64,000 nucleotides of DNA from Laguncularia racemosa (GCA_037954665.1 JBBMOL010000578.1:80422-144421); one strand, 5' to 3'. Shown: positions 54,092-64,000, counted from the stretch's first letter. Notes: a model not told the origin generated them from the sequence alone. Translations and numbers: made by a program.

Positions 54092-54715
54092 TTAAAGCTT
54101 CTTTCTTCTCTCAACACGGATTGTTATTGGCTGATTGACAACTGCTCTAATCGCCATATTTTCAGGTTGCTCTTTCTCCCCATTCATTAAATACAATTCC
54201 AATGCATCACCAATTAACAAGTTTTGCAATGAATCCGAAACTGCAAAGTCAAGGTAGTCGTTTGCATAGCATGTATCATCATGGTGCAAGCTTTGTCTAA
54301 GGACGTCAGGCATTTTCACTGTGACCTCTTCATTTCCCATTCTCAACCACTAACTTCCCATCCCCAAACATCAATTATGGCTATTAGCAGTAGCCAAAAT
54401 GGCCTCCCCAATATAAAAGGGACCTCTACATCTGCTTCCATGTCAAGGATGATGAAATCCGCCGGGAAGATGAAGTCCTGCACCTTCACTTAATACATCT
54501 TCAACTACTCCTCTTGGGAATTTAATTGATCGATCGGCTAACTGAAGACTCATTTTGGTCGGTTTCGGCTCTCCAATACCCAATTTCTAGAACATCTTGT
54601 ATGGCATCAAATTAATGTTGGCTCCCAAATCAGCCAATGCCCGTTCTTTAGATAAATTCCCTATCAGGCAAGGGATGGTAAAGCTCCCAGGATCTTTTAA
54701 TTCTTTGGGAGTTTG
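54092..54715 (-). pseudogene. Athila aspartic protease
   Basis: The minus-strand translation shows PGSFTIPCLIGNLSKE, ALADLGANINLMPYKMF (active-site segment, where Athila typically has DLGA), LGIGEPKPTKMSLQLADRS and PFILGRPF-like residues near 54400. The 84-codon frame 54346-54092 (MRMGNEEVTVKMPDVL) continues it. A frameshift near 54350-54480 separates the parts. Confidence 0.82.
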
Positions 54716-55426
54716 TTTTGAATTACCGCAAAGCATTCTCCTCCTAAAGTTACAGTGGAGAACTCTTCAAGCTTCCTTTTGTTCGATAGCAACTCTTTCA
54801 AAAATTTTGATACCGTGGGATTTGTGATAATGCCTCAACCAGTGGAAGGTTGATATGCAATTGCTTGAATATCTCTAAAAATCTGCCATAGTGCTCATCT
54901 GTTTGTTCTTCTTGAGTCGTGCTGGGTAAGGAACATTAGGCTTGTATTTGGATTAATGGAGGTGATGATTTCTATTTAGGTGATTTTTCTAAATGCTTTC
55001 CTCTTCTTTGAGAATACTTGTTCTTTTGCTGGTTCAGTCATCCGACTCTCTTCGTCTTGAACCTTTGGTTGTAATTCCTTACCACTTCGTAATGTGACAG
55101 CCTTAACATGTTCTTAGTGTTGGTTTCTGTGTTTCCCGGTAGTGAACCTTGAGATCTCTCTAACAGAAGCTTAGCTATCTGGACCGACCTGGTTTTCAAG
55201 ATTGTATATTGATGCCTCATGATTCCTCAGAGCCGAGTCTTGATTTTTCATAATCAAATCTAAGGACTTATGTCTGTCTTCTGAATCCTTAATGAATTTT
55301 GTGAGGAGATCTTCAAGTGGCGGTTTGGAACTCTGGACTAGTGGCCTCTGATAACCTGGTGGAGGATTCGGATTTGCCTTCTGGAATATTACTATTGTTA
55401 GTCCAAGAAAAATTTGGGTGATTTCT

Positions 55427-56531
55427 CTATCCTGGGTTATAAGTATTGTTGTATGGATTGTTCTGAGGCCGAATTAGGCTTCCCAAATAATCCAACTTGC
55501 TCTGTTTGCCCTTCCTCACCACCTGAGGGTTCCACAACAGCCAGTTGATGTTGTGAGATAGCCAACCGTCGATCTTTCTAGATAAAGCCTCAACTTTGGA
55601 CATGATAGAAGTAGCCACATCCACTTCAAGAATGCCTACCACCTTCTTTTCTCTACCCCTACCATGTGACCATTCATAATTATTCGCGGCCATGTTTTAA
55701 AAAAGAGTCAAACTTCTTCAAGAGTTTTATGGTTCAAGGTGCCACCAGTGTGGCATCTACTGTTTGTCTCGTTTGATAGTTCAACCCATTATAAAATATC
55801 TTAACTTGAAGCCACTCTAGGATCCCATGGTGTGGGCATTTCCGCATTGAGTCCTTGAAATCTCCCCAAGTTACATACAACGTCTCCATGTCATACTGAT
55901 GATAAGATTGAATTCAGCTCAAGTCTTTGAAGGAGGGAAGGAATTTGTCCATAAACTTCTTAATCAGACCTTGCCATGTAGTAATGGAGTTCCTCGGTAA
56001 AGAATTCAGCCACTGCTAGCCTTGCCTTTCAAAGAATGGGAAGAGCCTGAGACGGATCGCATCATCACTAACTCCATTAAATTTGAAGGTATCGCATATC
56101 TCCAGAAAGAGTTGGATATGCGCATTTGGATCTTTATCCTGTAAACCATCAAATTGAGTATATTTGCTGCACCATCTGAATCACGACAGGCTTAAGTTCA
56201 AAATTATTTGCCTCCACTCAAGGCGGACTATGCTAAGCTAACGCCTATCAAGTTTGGCCTGGCAAAATCAGAATTGGTTCTAGGTGGCTCATTAACTCAA
56301 CCATCTCTATTATCAACCAGTTAATGATTCGGGGATCCACAACAACATTTCCTTGATTCAGCTCTTGAGCACTATTATTGACTTGATAAGCCATTTCTTC
56401 CTTCAGTGATTCTCCTTGAATACCAAATAATGTTGACTCAGTCGAGTGTTGGCTTTTTCTTGATAACGACGAATAATTTTCTCTGGCTCAGGATTAAAAA
56501 CAGCAAGTTCCTTGGAGCGACTTCTAGTCAT
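55427..56531 (-). pseudogene. Athila gag
   Basis: The ATG at 56531 gives MTRSRSKELAVFNPEPEKII, the usual Athila gag start. Decayed frames lead to MAANNYEWSHGRGREKKVVG, SKVEALSRKIDG and LGSLIRPQNNPYNNTYNPG, characteristic of Athila. Stops and frameshifts are common in 55700-56400. The primer site lies about 130 bp upstream. Confidence 0.85.
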
Positions 56532-56658
56532 ACACTGTAAACGTAATACAAATCCAATTATGAGTCCAAATTCTCAGGAAGAAAAGGGAAAAAACATAAG
56601 AAAGAATAAATCGGTTAAATTAATAAGTAAAAAGTGTTTCTAATATTGGTGTATCCAT

Positions 56659-56671
56659 GGCAACGGCGCCA
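56659..56671 (-). other. Athila primer binding site
   Basis: TGGCGCCGTTGCC on the minus strand, six bases from the LTR end. It is the form described for Athila-type elements (tRNA-Asp, from memory) and unlike the tRNA-Met site of families 1 and 2. Confidence 0.85.
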
Positions 56672-56677
56672 AAAACT

Positions 56678-57663
56678 TGATCGTTGCCAATTGTAGTTTT
56701 TAATAAATTGAATTCTTGTTCTTAATCCTACTACGAAGCAATAGGCAAGTGCACCTATCGTAGCGTAATATAGCGAGTAAGCACAAGGTCGTCCCTCAGA
56801 GATACACCAACTACTAGTACTAAACTCCGTTCCTATTATCTAACCGCCGCTTAATAATGTTGGTTGAAACTTAATTACTCTAATCTTAAAACTAATAACT
56901 CACTAAGAACAATGGTTATGAAGATTTATCAATTAACAAAAGCAACCTAGATCTTATTCTACTCCTTCTCTATCATGTAATCATTAGATTTCTGAAGATT
57001 GTCGTAATTGACTTCTTATACTGTCGAATTCTTTAGTCAAGTTAACTACTTTCTCAAGTATATTAACCTATCCAATCCTAGGTTTATCAAATAGGATCTC
57101 TCCTTAGTTAATAGCAACCTAAATTGCATAAAGCACTTTAATTCGCATCAAAATAATCGATGTAAACAGAAGACTCTTGTTTCCTATCTCTAAAAGAACA
57201 ATCAAATCTCATTAATTGCATTAGATCTAATCATATGAGCAATTTCTCAATTAACTAATTTGATATCATGCATAAATTATATTCCGAATCTATGAATCTA
57301 AGAAACAATTGAAGAGCATGCAATTAATCATAAGAAAGTCAACAAACTTCGCATTAATGACCAAATCTTCATCACATGACAGAGAAGTTTAAAATAAAAT
57401 CTAGATCTAGGGTCTACTCCTCCATAAATTGGACAAAAGAAATGCAATTACTAGAAGAATAGATAAAATTCATGGTCACAACCCTTAAAGATAGAATCTT
57501 CTTCTTTGTAGGTCTTCAATCTCCCTTGGAATCGACAGAATCTTCTTTCCCTGCTGTTATGAGAGTGAGAGTTTTTAGGGCAAATTGACTGTATATTTAT
57601 ACATGTACCGATTGGATATATACACGAGCAGATACACAAGTGTGTATTCGTTCGTGTTTCTCA
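56678..57663 (-). repeat. Athila 5' LTR, U3 truncated
   Basis: It matches 48723-49730 closely, including the TATA box (57593-57601) and the first array sites (57617-57655). It ends abruptly within the first array unit at TTTCTCA. The remaining U3 and the 5-bp duplication are missing. Confidence 0.9.
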
Positions 57664-58006
57664 TTAAAATTTTGGGAAAAAATTTCAAAAAGAAAAATAG
57701 CTACAAGGTCGGTTTCTTGAAGCTCTCCTACGATTAATGGAAACTAATGGCAAGCCAATTTCTTGTTGATTCATTTAGTCCTTGAATCACCCAAAAACCC
57801 AAAGCATTAGTGTGTTTGCTCGCTATCCTGTAATACCAAAAAATGTACTTGATTAAATACAAAGCAATTATATAAAGTAAATGAAGACATTATGCGAATG
57901 TCTTCGAGTTCCAATTGTTCAAAAGTATCCTCAATTATAAGTTCTATAGTCCTTTGCTATCGCTCTTGTTATGGGTCTTGTAGATGTATTGGTTTAATTC
58001 CCATCA
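57664..58006 (-). repeat. LTR right-end fragment
   Basis: It ends TTAATTCCCATCA followed by CAATG. It resembles the H1 LTR remnant near 9440-9535 (TTCCAATTGTT.AAAAGTATCCT). It is probably a family-1-related LTR end joined to the truncated Athila LTR. Confidence 0.5.
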
Positions 58007-59280
58007 CAATGCCACAAGAGCAGCTATCCCAAAGAAGGACACATAAATCACCATGCAGCACCAACTTGGCAATCGACATGCTCGTGCTGGTGGGCATGTT
58101 TAGGCCGAAATTTGTATGGAATTAGAGCACAAAAGTATTTGCACGCTTGTGTTACACTTGAGATTTCAGCATGCTAACTCCAATGCATATAAAAAAATAT
58201 AGAGAGTAGATCAGAATAGAAGAGATGATTAGTTAGATTATTAAAGCTAGGTGATTAGTCTGAGAAGATATGCCAGAAAGCATGCGAGGAGAAAATGCAC
58301 AGATTGAAACACCGGAGATTTTGTCCACAAAGATACATCCATATTACATTGATTTGACTATGCTAAACTCATACTCTAAACTGGTATATACATATGTATA
58401 GATATAATATATATATATATATTTATTTATCTAAACTCTAAACTGGACTAATCGGTTATGTTATATAATATATACATAACCGATAGTCTAGTTTTGAGTT
58501 TAGAATATTAGATTGAAGGATAGGTAGTTCACTAGATGAGAATTAGAGAAGTAGATTAGTATTATATTAGGAGGTATTAGAACAAATTAGAGATTTTGTA
58601 TTTTTAACTTTAATGCTTTTATATATGTTTTCTTTTATTATTATTGATTTTAGATTTGACATGTTAATAGTTTAAATTTTCCCCTTTTTGTATTAAGTAT
58701 GATGACCCCTAGATGAACATGCAATTTTTTGATTATTCAATGATTTATTTATCATTCTTATGACTTAATTATACGTTCCTTATTGTTTTCAATTTAATAT
58801 TGTCGACATATTAGTTGGAATATGATTTCTTTATAAAGATCAAGGATTTTATATAAGAATAAATCTAGTATAATTGAAGGAGTTAAATGCAATTTTTAAA
58901 GATTTGGACGGTGTAATTTTTCAAATTAGAGTGAAACCCATGTGGAATTTATGATCAAATATAATGCAATTTTAAGGATTTTAATTAGGAAGAGATTCCA
59001 ATTAATTAAACCTAAAATTAAGAATTTTATGATCAAGAGAGCTATTAGTTTAATTTAGGAATTTTACCCATCCAAGAATAAAATAAGAATTTGCATAATA
59101 ATTAGTTAATTCATTAGTAATTTATGAGGATTCAATGCTTGAATACATTTTAATTGATTATTGCTTTCTTTAATTTATTCGTTATTTATTTTATTTAATC
59201 TTTATTTAATTTTTCCAATTAGATAATAAGATAAAAAGGTTATTACAAGTATTTTAATCCCTGTGGGATCTACACTCATA
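58007..59280. other. AT-rich unassigned sequence
   Basis: No coding motif. It contains a long hairpin (58430-58504), an AT microsatellite (58407-58420) and, near 59252-59272, TTTTAATCCCTGTGGGATC, a phrase common at LTR U5 ends. The right part may therefore be an LTR of another element. Element G inserted at TCATA (59276-59280). Confidence 0.45.
58430..58504. repeat. Imperfect inverted repeat (hairpin)
   Basis: Arms of about 31 bp: TCTAAACTCTAAACT...TCGGTTATGT and its complement ACATAACCGA...AGTTTTGAGTTTAGA, with an AT-rich loop of about 10 bp and three or four mismatches. CTCTAAACTGG is also repeated directly at 58374. Confidence 0.85.
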
Positions 59281-60134
59281 TGATGAGATCCATCATGAGA
59301 GCCCGTCGGAAGAAGAAATGTGGATCCTCTTGAAGTGCCGCTTGGACCGATCACAAGAAATCGAGCGAAACGATTCGAGGAAGCACTTAACGGGTGATAA
59401 AGGTTGTCCATGAAGCCAGAAAGGATTGGAGCATCATGAAGTTAGAACAGATTGGAATAAACCCATGGGAAGACCCTTGCTTTTGTACAAGTCACAAACC
59501 CGGGCACGGGATGAAGAGGGCGTGTATTTACAAGGCACAGCCGTGTAAGAATCTCAAAGTTACATAGAATCATATACGGCCATTTTACACGGCCCAAAAG
59601 GGACGCCGTGTATGGAGTCAAAGCAAATCCACAGAAAGATACACGACCAGAAGTGCCAGGTCGTGTATATTGCCAGAATTTGCATAGAAAAGTACACAGC
59701 CCAAAATATACGGTCGTGTATACGACGTGTATCTCCCGACGCCCGGGCCCTTTTTTGTTGTTTTGTTATTTTACGCACTTATTGAAGTGTGTCGTTTTGG
59801 GCTTGTATTTTTACGAATTGTAACCCTAGTATAAAGCTCCTAAGGTTTAGAATAGAGAATAGAACATAACATCTTAGAACATTAACACTTTGAGAGGGGT
59901 CCCCTCTTGGTTCTTCAAGAACTAATTTGAACTTTCGGATTGATTTCCGTGGCGTTCATCCCGATTATCAATCAGTCTTTCATCCCAATTGTGGCGTCTT
60001 CACATTTTACCAAGGTTCTTGTCTCGTTTATAGAAACGGGTCGCAGTTTCACTTTGGTGTTTGGGCGTCTTAGGTAACGAATTCCGAACGTATTGGTATT
60101 GGGTTTCGTCACGGGTTGGCGTGGTTCGTATTTA
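59281..60134 (+). repeat. 5' LTR of G (subfamily 2a)
   Basis: It starts TGATGAGATCC and ends TTCGTATTTA (degenerate). The TATA-like AGTATAAAGCTCC is near 59829. The palindrome array is at 59500-59735. Confidence 0.9.
59500..59735. repeat. TACACG/CGTGTA array in G 5' LTR
   Basis: Sites include ATACACGACCAG, GGTCGTGTATATTGCCAGAA, ATACGGTCGTGTATACGACG and ACGGCCCAAAAGGGAC, more decayed than in the solo LTR. Confidence 0.88.
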
Positions 60135-60137
60135 ATT

Positions 60138-60150
60138 TGGTATCAGAGCT
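60138..60150 (+). other. Primer binding site of G
   Basis: TGGTATCAGAGCT, tRNA-Met complement. Confidence 0.88.
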
Positions 60151-60557
60151 TAGGTTTGTCAAAAAAAATCAGTTCGGTTTTAGGAAGGTAATATCAAAAC
60201 CCTAACTCCCAAACGTTCATATCCATTGTTAGCATTCAATTTCGTAATATTAATTGTCTTTTGATAGTGTAGTATCTACTAGTCGATTGTTAAAAAAAAA
60301 AAAATTGGATAGAAAAATAGAGGAAAATTTATGAACCCTAGAGTTGTTTTGAATTCTACGGAAGGGGATTGGTGTAGTTCGGGTTAGTTCCAAGAGAATT
60401 GAGAAGAGAAATTGGCGAGTTGATATCATCATTGTTTGTGAGAATACACGAGTGACTGTGTGATATCAACATTTGAGCGAAACACGTAAGGGAGTGTATC
60501 GTGAGGTTTAATTTTATATATATATTTGTGTTAGTACTAATCTTTTCTGTAGGGACA

Positions 60558-61620
60558 ATGTCGAGACAACATTCTCCTGAAGGTGAGAGGGGAAGGTTTG
60601 ATGCTAGGTTAGTCATTGAGGCGTTGAGGGGTGAGATGAAGAGGATGTTCCAAGAGGGAATGGAACAAATTCATGAGACGGTAGAGCAATCCACAAACCT
60701 ATTCCAAGGGTGTAAGAAGGAGAGTCGTTCTAGGAGAGTACCGAGGGGTGGAGATGAAATATCGGATGATGACTTTGATGAGCCTTCTGTCGGGAGTTAT
60801 AGAGGTTATATTGGTCGGAATAGAGGAACTAGGGATTGGGAAGATAGAGGAGATAGGATAGAGAGGATGATCAATTGAGTAGCATAAAGATGAAGATTCC
60901 TCCTTTCCAAGGGAAGAATGATCCTAAGGCGTACTTAGAGTGGGAGAAAAAGGTGGAGATGGTGTTTGATTGTCACAACTATAGTGGGAGAAAGAAAGTA
61001 AAACTTGCTGCCATTGAGTTTTTGGATTATGCTATAGTGTGGTGGGATCAACTAATGTTAAATAAGAGAAGGAGTGGTGAGCCACCTATTGAGTCTTGGG
61101 AAGAGATGAAAAGAGTGATGAAGAAGCGGTTTGTGCCTGCGTATTACTATCGTGAATTGCACAACAAGTTGCAAACTCTGAGGCAGGGAAGCCGAAGTGT
61201 AGATGAGTATTTCAAGGAGATGGAAGTCACTATGATTAGGGCGAATGTAGAGGAGGATAGAGAGGCTACAATGTCTAGGTTTCTTGCTGGGTTGAATATA
61301 GAAATCCAAAATGTGGTTGAATTGCAGCATTATGTGGAATTGGAGGATGTGGTTCACATGGCTATAAAGGTTGAGAACTAGCACAAGAGGAAAGGTAGTA
61401 GTAATGCACGGTTTCCATAGGGTAATGGTTCATCCACTTGGAAGACCAACCAATGGAAGAAAGAAGAAAAGCCTTTACCCACAAAACCAAAAGAGGAGCT
61501 GAGGTAAGCGGGTTCTACTCCTGGTAACCAAGGTAACCCTGATCCTTCTACTTCTAGAAATTGTGACATTAGATGTTTTAAATACCAAGGTAGAGGCCAT
61601 ATTGCTAGTCAATGTCCAAA
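60558..61620 (+). pseudogene. Element G gag and zinc knuckle
   Basis: The ATG at 60558 gives MSRQHSPEGERGRFDAR, EALRGEMKRMFQEGMEQIHE and PSVGSYRGYIGRNRGTRDWE. A one-base deletion near 60857 shifts the frame before SSIKMKIPPFQGKNDPKAYL. The gag domain then continues to 61378 (stop at KVEN). The knuckle near 61580 reads CFKYQGRGHIASQC: the second Cys is Tyr. Confidence 0.88.
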
Positions 61621-61627
61621 TAGGCGT

Positions 61628-62236
61628 GTGATGATTTTGCGTGATGATGGAGAGTATGAGATTGAGGGGGATAGTGAAGATGATGATATGCCTCCATTAG
61701 AGGATGCTAGTGATGATGAGGAGCCTACAATAGGAAGGCTAGTGGCAGTAGTGAAGCGAGCGTTGAATGTGCAGGTGAAGGAAGAAAAGGAGGTGCAAAG
61801 AGAGAATATATTTCATACTAGATGCTATCTAGGAGATCACATTTGTAGTTTGATCATTGATGGAGGGAGTTGCACCAATGTAGTGAGTAATTTTATTGTT
61901 GAGATGCTGGGGCTCAAAACTGTTAGACACCCTAGTCCATATAAATTGCAGTGGTTGAATGATAGTGGAGAGCCTAAGGTGAGTAAGCAAGCATTGATTG
62001 GTTTCTGCATTGGTAGGTATGAGGATGAGGTGTTATGTGATGTAGTGCCAATGCAAGCATGTCATGTGTTGTTGGGGAGGCCATGGCAATTTGATAGGAA
62101 GGTTGTTCATCATGGCTTTTCTAACAAGTATACGCTTGTTCACCTGGGGAAAAGCTTTAATCTTAAACCGTTAACACCTAGCAGGTGTATGAGGACCAGT
62201 TGCAGCTACAACAGTCTTTTGCAAAACATAAGGTGA
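61628..62236 (+). pseudogene. Element G aspartic protease
   Basis: 202 codons open: acidic tail DGEYEIEGDSEDDDMPPLED, RENIFHTRCYLGDHI, active-site IIDGGSCTNVVSNF (intact Asp), GRYEDEVLCDVVPMQACHVL and LLGRPWQFDRKVVHHGF. It ends in frame with LKPLTPSR. This is the family-2 protease with the canonical IIDGGSC sequence. Confidence 0.88.
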
Positions 62237-62366
62237 GTTAAAAGCAGAGGGAGAGTGAGAGAGCAAAAGACAATGAGAAAGAAAAGGAATATAAAAGTCA
62301 AGATCAAAAGGAAAAGGAGAGGAAGGCTAGAAAGAGTGTGAGAGGCCAAAGTGAAGGGGATCAACT

Positions 62367-63170
62367 TTGGTGGTGAGTGAAAAGGAGAGGGCAGCCTTGC
62401 AAAAGGAGAGTTGTGTGGCAAGAGCGAGTGTAGTAAGGAGAGCGTTAATGATGAGGCAACCTACATTGTTGCTGGCTTTTAAAGAAACATGTTTGACTAC
62501 TAACGAACTATCTAACTCTTTGCCTAGTGTGGTTGTGTCTCTTGTGCAGGACTTTGAAGATGTCTTCCCTGAGGAGATTCCAAAGGGATTACCACCTATT
62601 CGTGGTATTGAGCACCAGATTGACCTTGTACCCGGAGCATCGAGTCCAAACAAGCCAGCTTATAGGAGCAATCCAGAGGAGACAAAGGAACTCTAAAGGC
62701 AGGTCGATGAATTAATGGAGAAGGGGTACGTGAGAGAAAGCATGAGTCTATGTGCAGTGCCTGTGATTTTGGTGCCTAAGAAGGATGGGACATGGAGAAT
62801 GTGTGTTGACTGCCGCGCCATCAACAACATCACGGTAAAGTATCGTCATCCCATGCTTCACTTAGATGTCTTCTTAGATGGGTTATATGAGTCTAGTGTC
62901 ATTCCTCATGAGCCTTGGATAGACATTTCCATAGATTTTTTGTTAGGATTACCAAGGTCTAGGCATGGTCGAGATTCTATTTTTGTGGTTGTGGATAGGA
63001 TTCCTAAAATGGTTCATTTCATTCCTTGCCATAAAACTGATGATGCTATACACATTGTTGATTTGTTCTTTAGAGAGGTAGTGCGTTTGCATGGTATACC
63101 TAGGAGCATTGTTAGTGATCGGGATGTAAAAATTTCGAGTCATTTTTGGAGAGTATTGTGGGAAAGTTAG
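62367..63170 (+). pseudogene. Element G pol: RT N-terminus fused to integrase
   Basis: MVVSEKERAALQKESCVARA, VVSLVQDFEDVFPEEIPKGL, a stop at KEL, then GYVRESMSLCAVPVILVPKK, RMCVDCRAINNITVKYRHP and LDGLYESSV. The frame continues without a break into IPHEPWIDISIDFLLGLPRS (integrase). It goes on with FIPCHKTDDAIHIVDLFFRE and IPRSIVSDRDVKISSHFW. The join AGTGTCATTCCTCATGAGCC is identical to that of D2. RT palm, YFDD, RNase H and integrase zinc domain are missing. Confidence 0.92.
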
Positions 63171-63905
63171 GAACTAAGTTATTGTTTTCGACTATCTGTC
63201 ACCACAAACTGATGGGCAAACTGAGGTGGTTAACAGGACTTTTATTCAATTATTGAGAGCAACCATAAAGAAGAATATTAGGACTTGGAGGATTGCCTAC
63301 CATTTGTGGAGTTTGCATATAATAGGGCTTTACATAGCACTACTCAATGTTCACCATTTGAGATTGTGTATGGTTTAAAACCCACTGAATCCTATTTATT
63401 TATTGCTATTGCCACCTAACAAGTTTATGAGTTTTGATGCTGATTCTAAGGCAGATTTCGTGAGAAAGCTACATGCACAGGTAAAGAGTAAGATTGAAAA
63501 ACAAAATGCCAGGGTCGCTTTAAAGGTGAACAAGGGCAGGAGACCCAAGATTTTTTAGCCTCGAGATTGGGTTTGGGTACATTTTCGCAAGGAGAGGTTT
63601 CCATTGCAGAGGAGATCCAAGTTGAACCCTCGGGGAGATGGTCCATTTCTGTTGCTTGAGAGAATCAATGATAATGCATAAGAAAGATTTCCTAGGTGAG
63701 TCTCAAGTAAGTGTCACGTTTAATGTTATTGATCTGAGTCCATTTGATGCAGGCAATGATTTTAGGACAAATCCTTTTCAAGAGGAGGGGAATGATGAGA
63801 TCCATGATGAGAGCCAAGCCAGAAGAAGAAATGTGGATCCTCTTGATGTGTCGCCTGGACCGATCACAAGAAATCGAGCGAAACGATTCGAGGAAGCACT
63901 AACGG
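63171..63905 (+). pseudogene. Element G integrase C-terminal half
   Basis: Shifted frames give HKLMGKLRWLTG (the QTDGQTEVVN region, out of frame), FVEFAYNRALHSTTQCSPFE, a WVWVHFRKERFPL-like segment, and the frame 63638-63910 with VTFNVIDLSPFDAGNDF and RTNPFQEEGNDEIHDES. This frame crosses the polypurine tract (63780-63792) and runs 115 bp into the 3' LTR. Confidence 0.85.
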
Positions 63906-64000
63906 GTTGATAAAGGTTTTCCATGAAGCTGGAAAGGATTGGAGCAATCATGATTTGGGAAAGGATTGGAACAACCATGGGAAACCCTTGCTTTTGTACA
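63793..64000 (+). repeat. 3' LTR of G, start only
   Basis: TGATGAGATCC follows AAGAGGAGGGGAA. The window ends 208 bp into the LTR, before the array. Confidence 0.9.

Larger units (their letters stand above)
48723..57663 (-). mobile_element. Athila-type Gypsy element, pol-deleted
   Basis: 3' LTR 48723-50168 and truncated 5' LTR 56678-57663. The primer site is TGGCGCCGTTGCC, a type used by Athila-lineage elements. Gag, protease and partial RT have Athila-style motifs. RNase H and integrase are lost except for the extreme C-terminus. A 2.8 kb 3' non-coding region contains a palindrome array. It is inserted in the F2d gag knuckle. The right flank is lost. Confidence 0.9.
59281..64000 (+). mobile_element. 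Gypsy family-2a element G, right end outside window
   Basis: 5' LTR 59281-60134, primer site, leader, gag, knuckle, protease, RT-integrase fusion and the start of the 3' LTR at 63793. It carries the same RT-to-integrase deletion as D2, so it is a second copy of a non-autonomous lineage. Confidence 0.92.

Noticed and set aside
57892..58125. 77-codon Ser/Cys-rich frame near 58000
   Set aside because: It starts inside an LTR end and crosses into unassigned DNA. No recognisable motif or codon signal.
58430..58504. Hairpin as a bacterial-type terminator
   Set aside because: Plant nuclear context, AT-rich arms, and no adjacent coding region or T-tract in the right place.

Overview
This is repeat-dense flowering-plant (most likely eudicot) nuclear DNA. 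I find no host gene, tRNA, rRNA or CRISPR array. Nearly every base can be assigned to LTR retrotransposons nested inside one another, one Ty1/Copia relic and one hAT DNA transposon. The evidence is paired TG..CA LTRs, 5-bp target-site duplications (TSDs), tRNA-Met type primer sites, polypurine tracts, plant-type gag/protease/RT/RNase H/integrase motifs, and an 8-bp TSD around the hAT element.

Three Gypsy groups recur. Family 1 has LTRs TGATGTGCC...CCCATCA when read on +, about 0.85-1.07 kb, with a TATA box inside a palindrome. Its copies are mostly gag-protease-only or carry 26-residue 'PSE' repeats instead of RT/integrase. Family 2 is chromovirus-like (CRM or Reina lineage unresolved). Its LTRs are TGATGAGA...TTCGTATCA, 0.73-0.91 kb, and its polyprotein reading frame runs into the 3' LTR. 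Family 2 splits into 2a (U3 carries arrays of the palindrome TACACGGCCGTGTA, and pol has an RT-to-integrase deletion) and 2b (U3 carries GCCGGC arrays, with full RT-RNase H-integrase). Family 3 is an Athila-type element whose pol is also deleted and which carries TACACG-type arrays too.

Layout. 1-1589: solo family-1 LTR in an unassigned LTR-like sequence. 1590-5183: 5' half of a minus-strand family-1 element. 5184-9138: degenerate Copia gag-pol on +. 9139-9570 and 18547-19579: a minus family-1 host (H1). It is interrupted by a family-1 element (D, 9576-18546), which holds a complete family-2a element (D2, 11960-17267). 19580-26882: family-1 gag-protease element H2, with the hAT transposon at 21260-25518 in its gag zinc-knuckle region. 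26883-34994: two plus-strand family-1 elements (E0, E1) broken by an Athila LTR fragment and by a family-2b pol plus 3' LTR (F2c). 35000-48722: plus-strand family-2b element F2d. It is interrupted by a solo 2a LTR and by minus-strand family-2b element F2e (38170-48666), which itself holds family-1 element R1 (43481-47374). 48723-57663: Athila inserted in the zinc knuckle of F2d. 57664-59280: an LTR end and AT-rich unassigned DNA. 59281-64000: a plus-strand family-2a element (G) cut by the window end.

No genes here act together as a host pathway. The most interesting signal is regulatory: short CpG-rich palindromes, chiefly TACACG(A/G)CCGTGTA, are clustered just upstream of TATA boxes in family-2a LTRs, in the Athila LTR and in an internal Athila segment. 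They also lie upstream of the hAT transposase, which belongs to an unrelated superfamily. Family 2b has a different CpG palindrome (GCCGGC) in the same U3 position.
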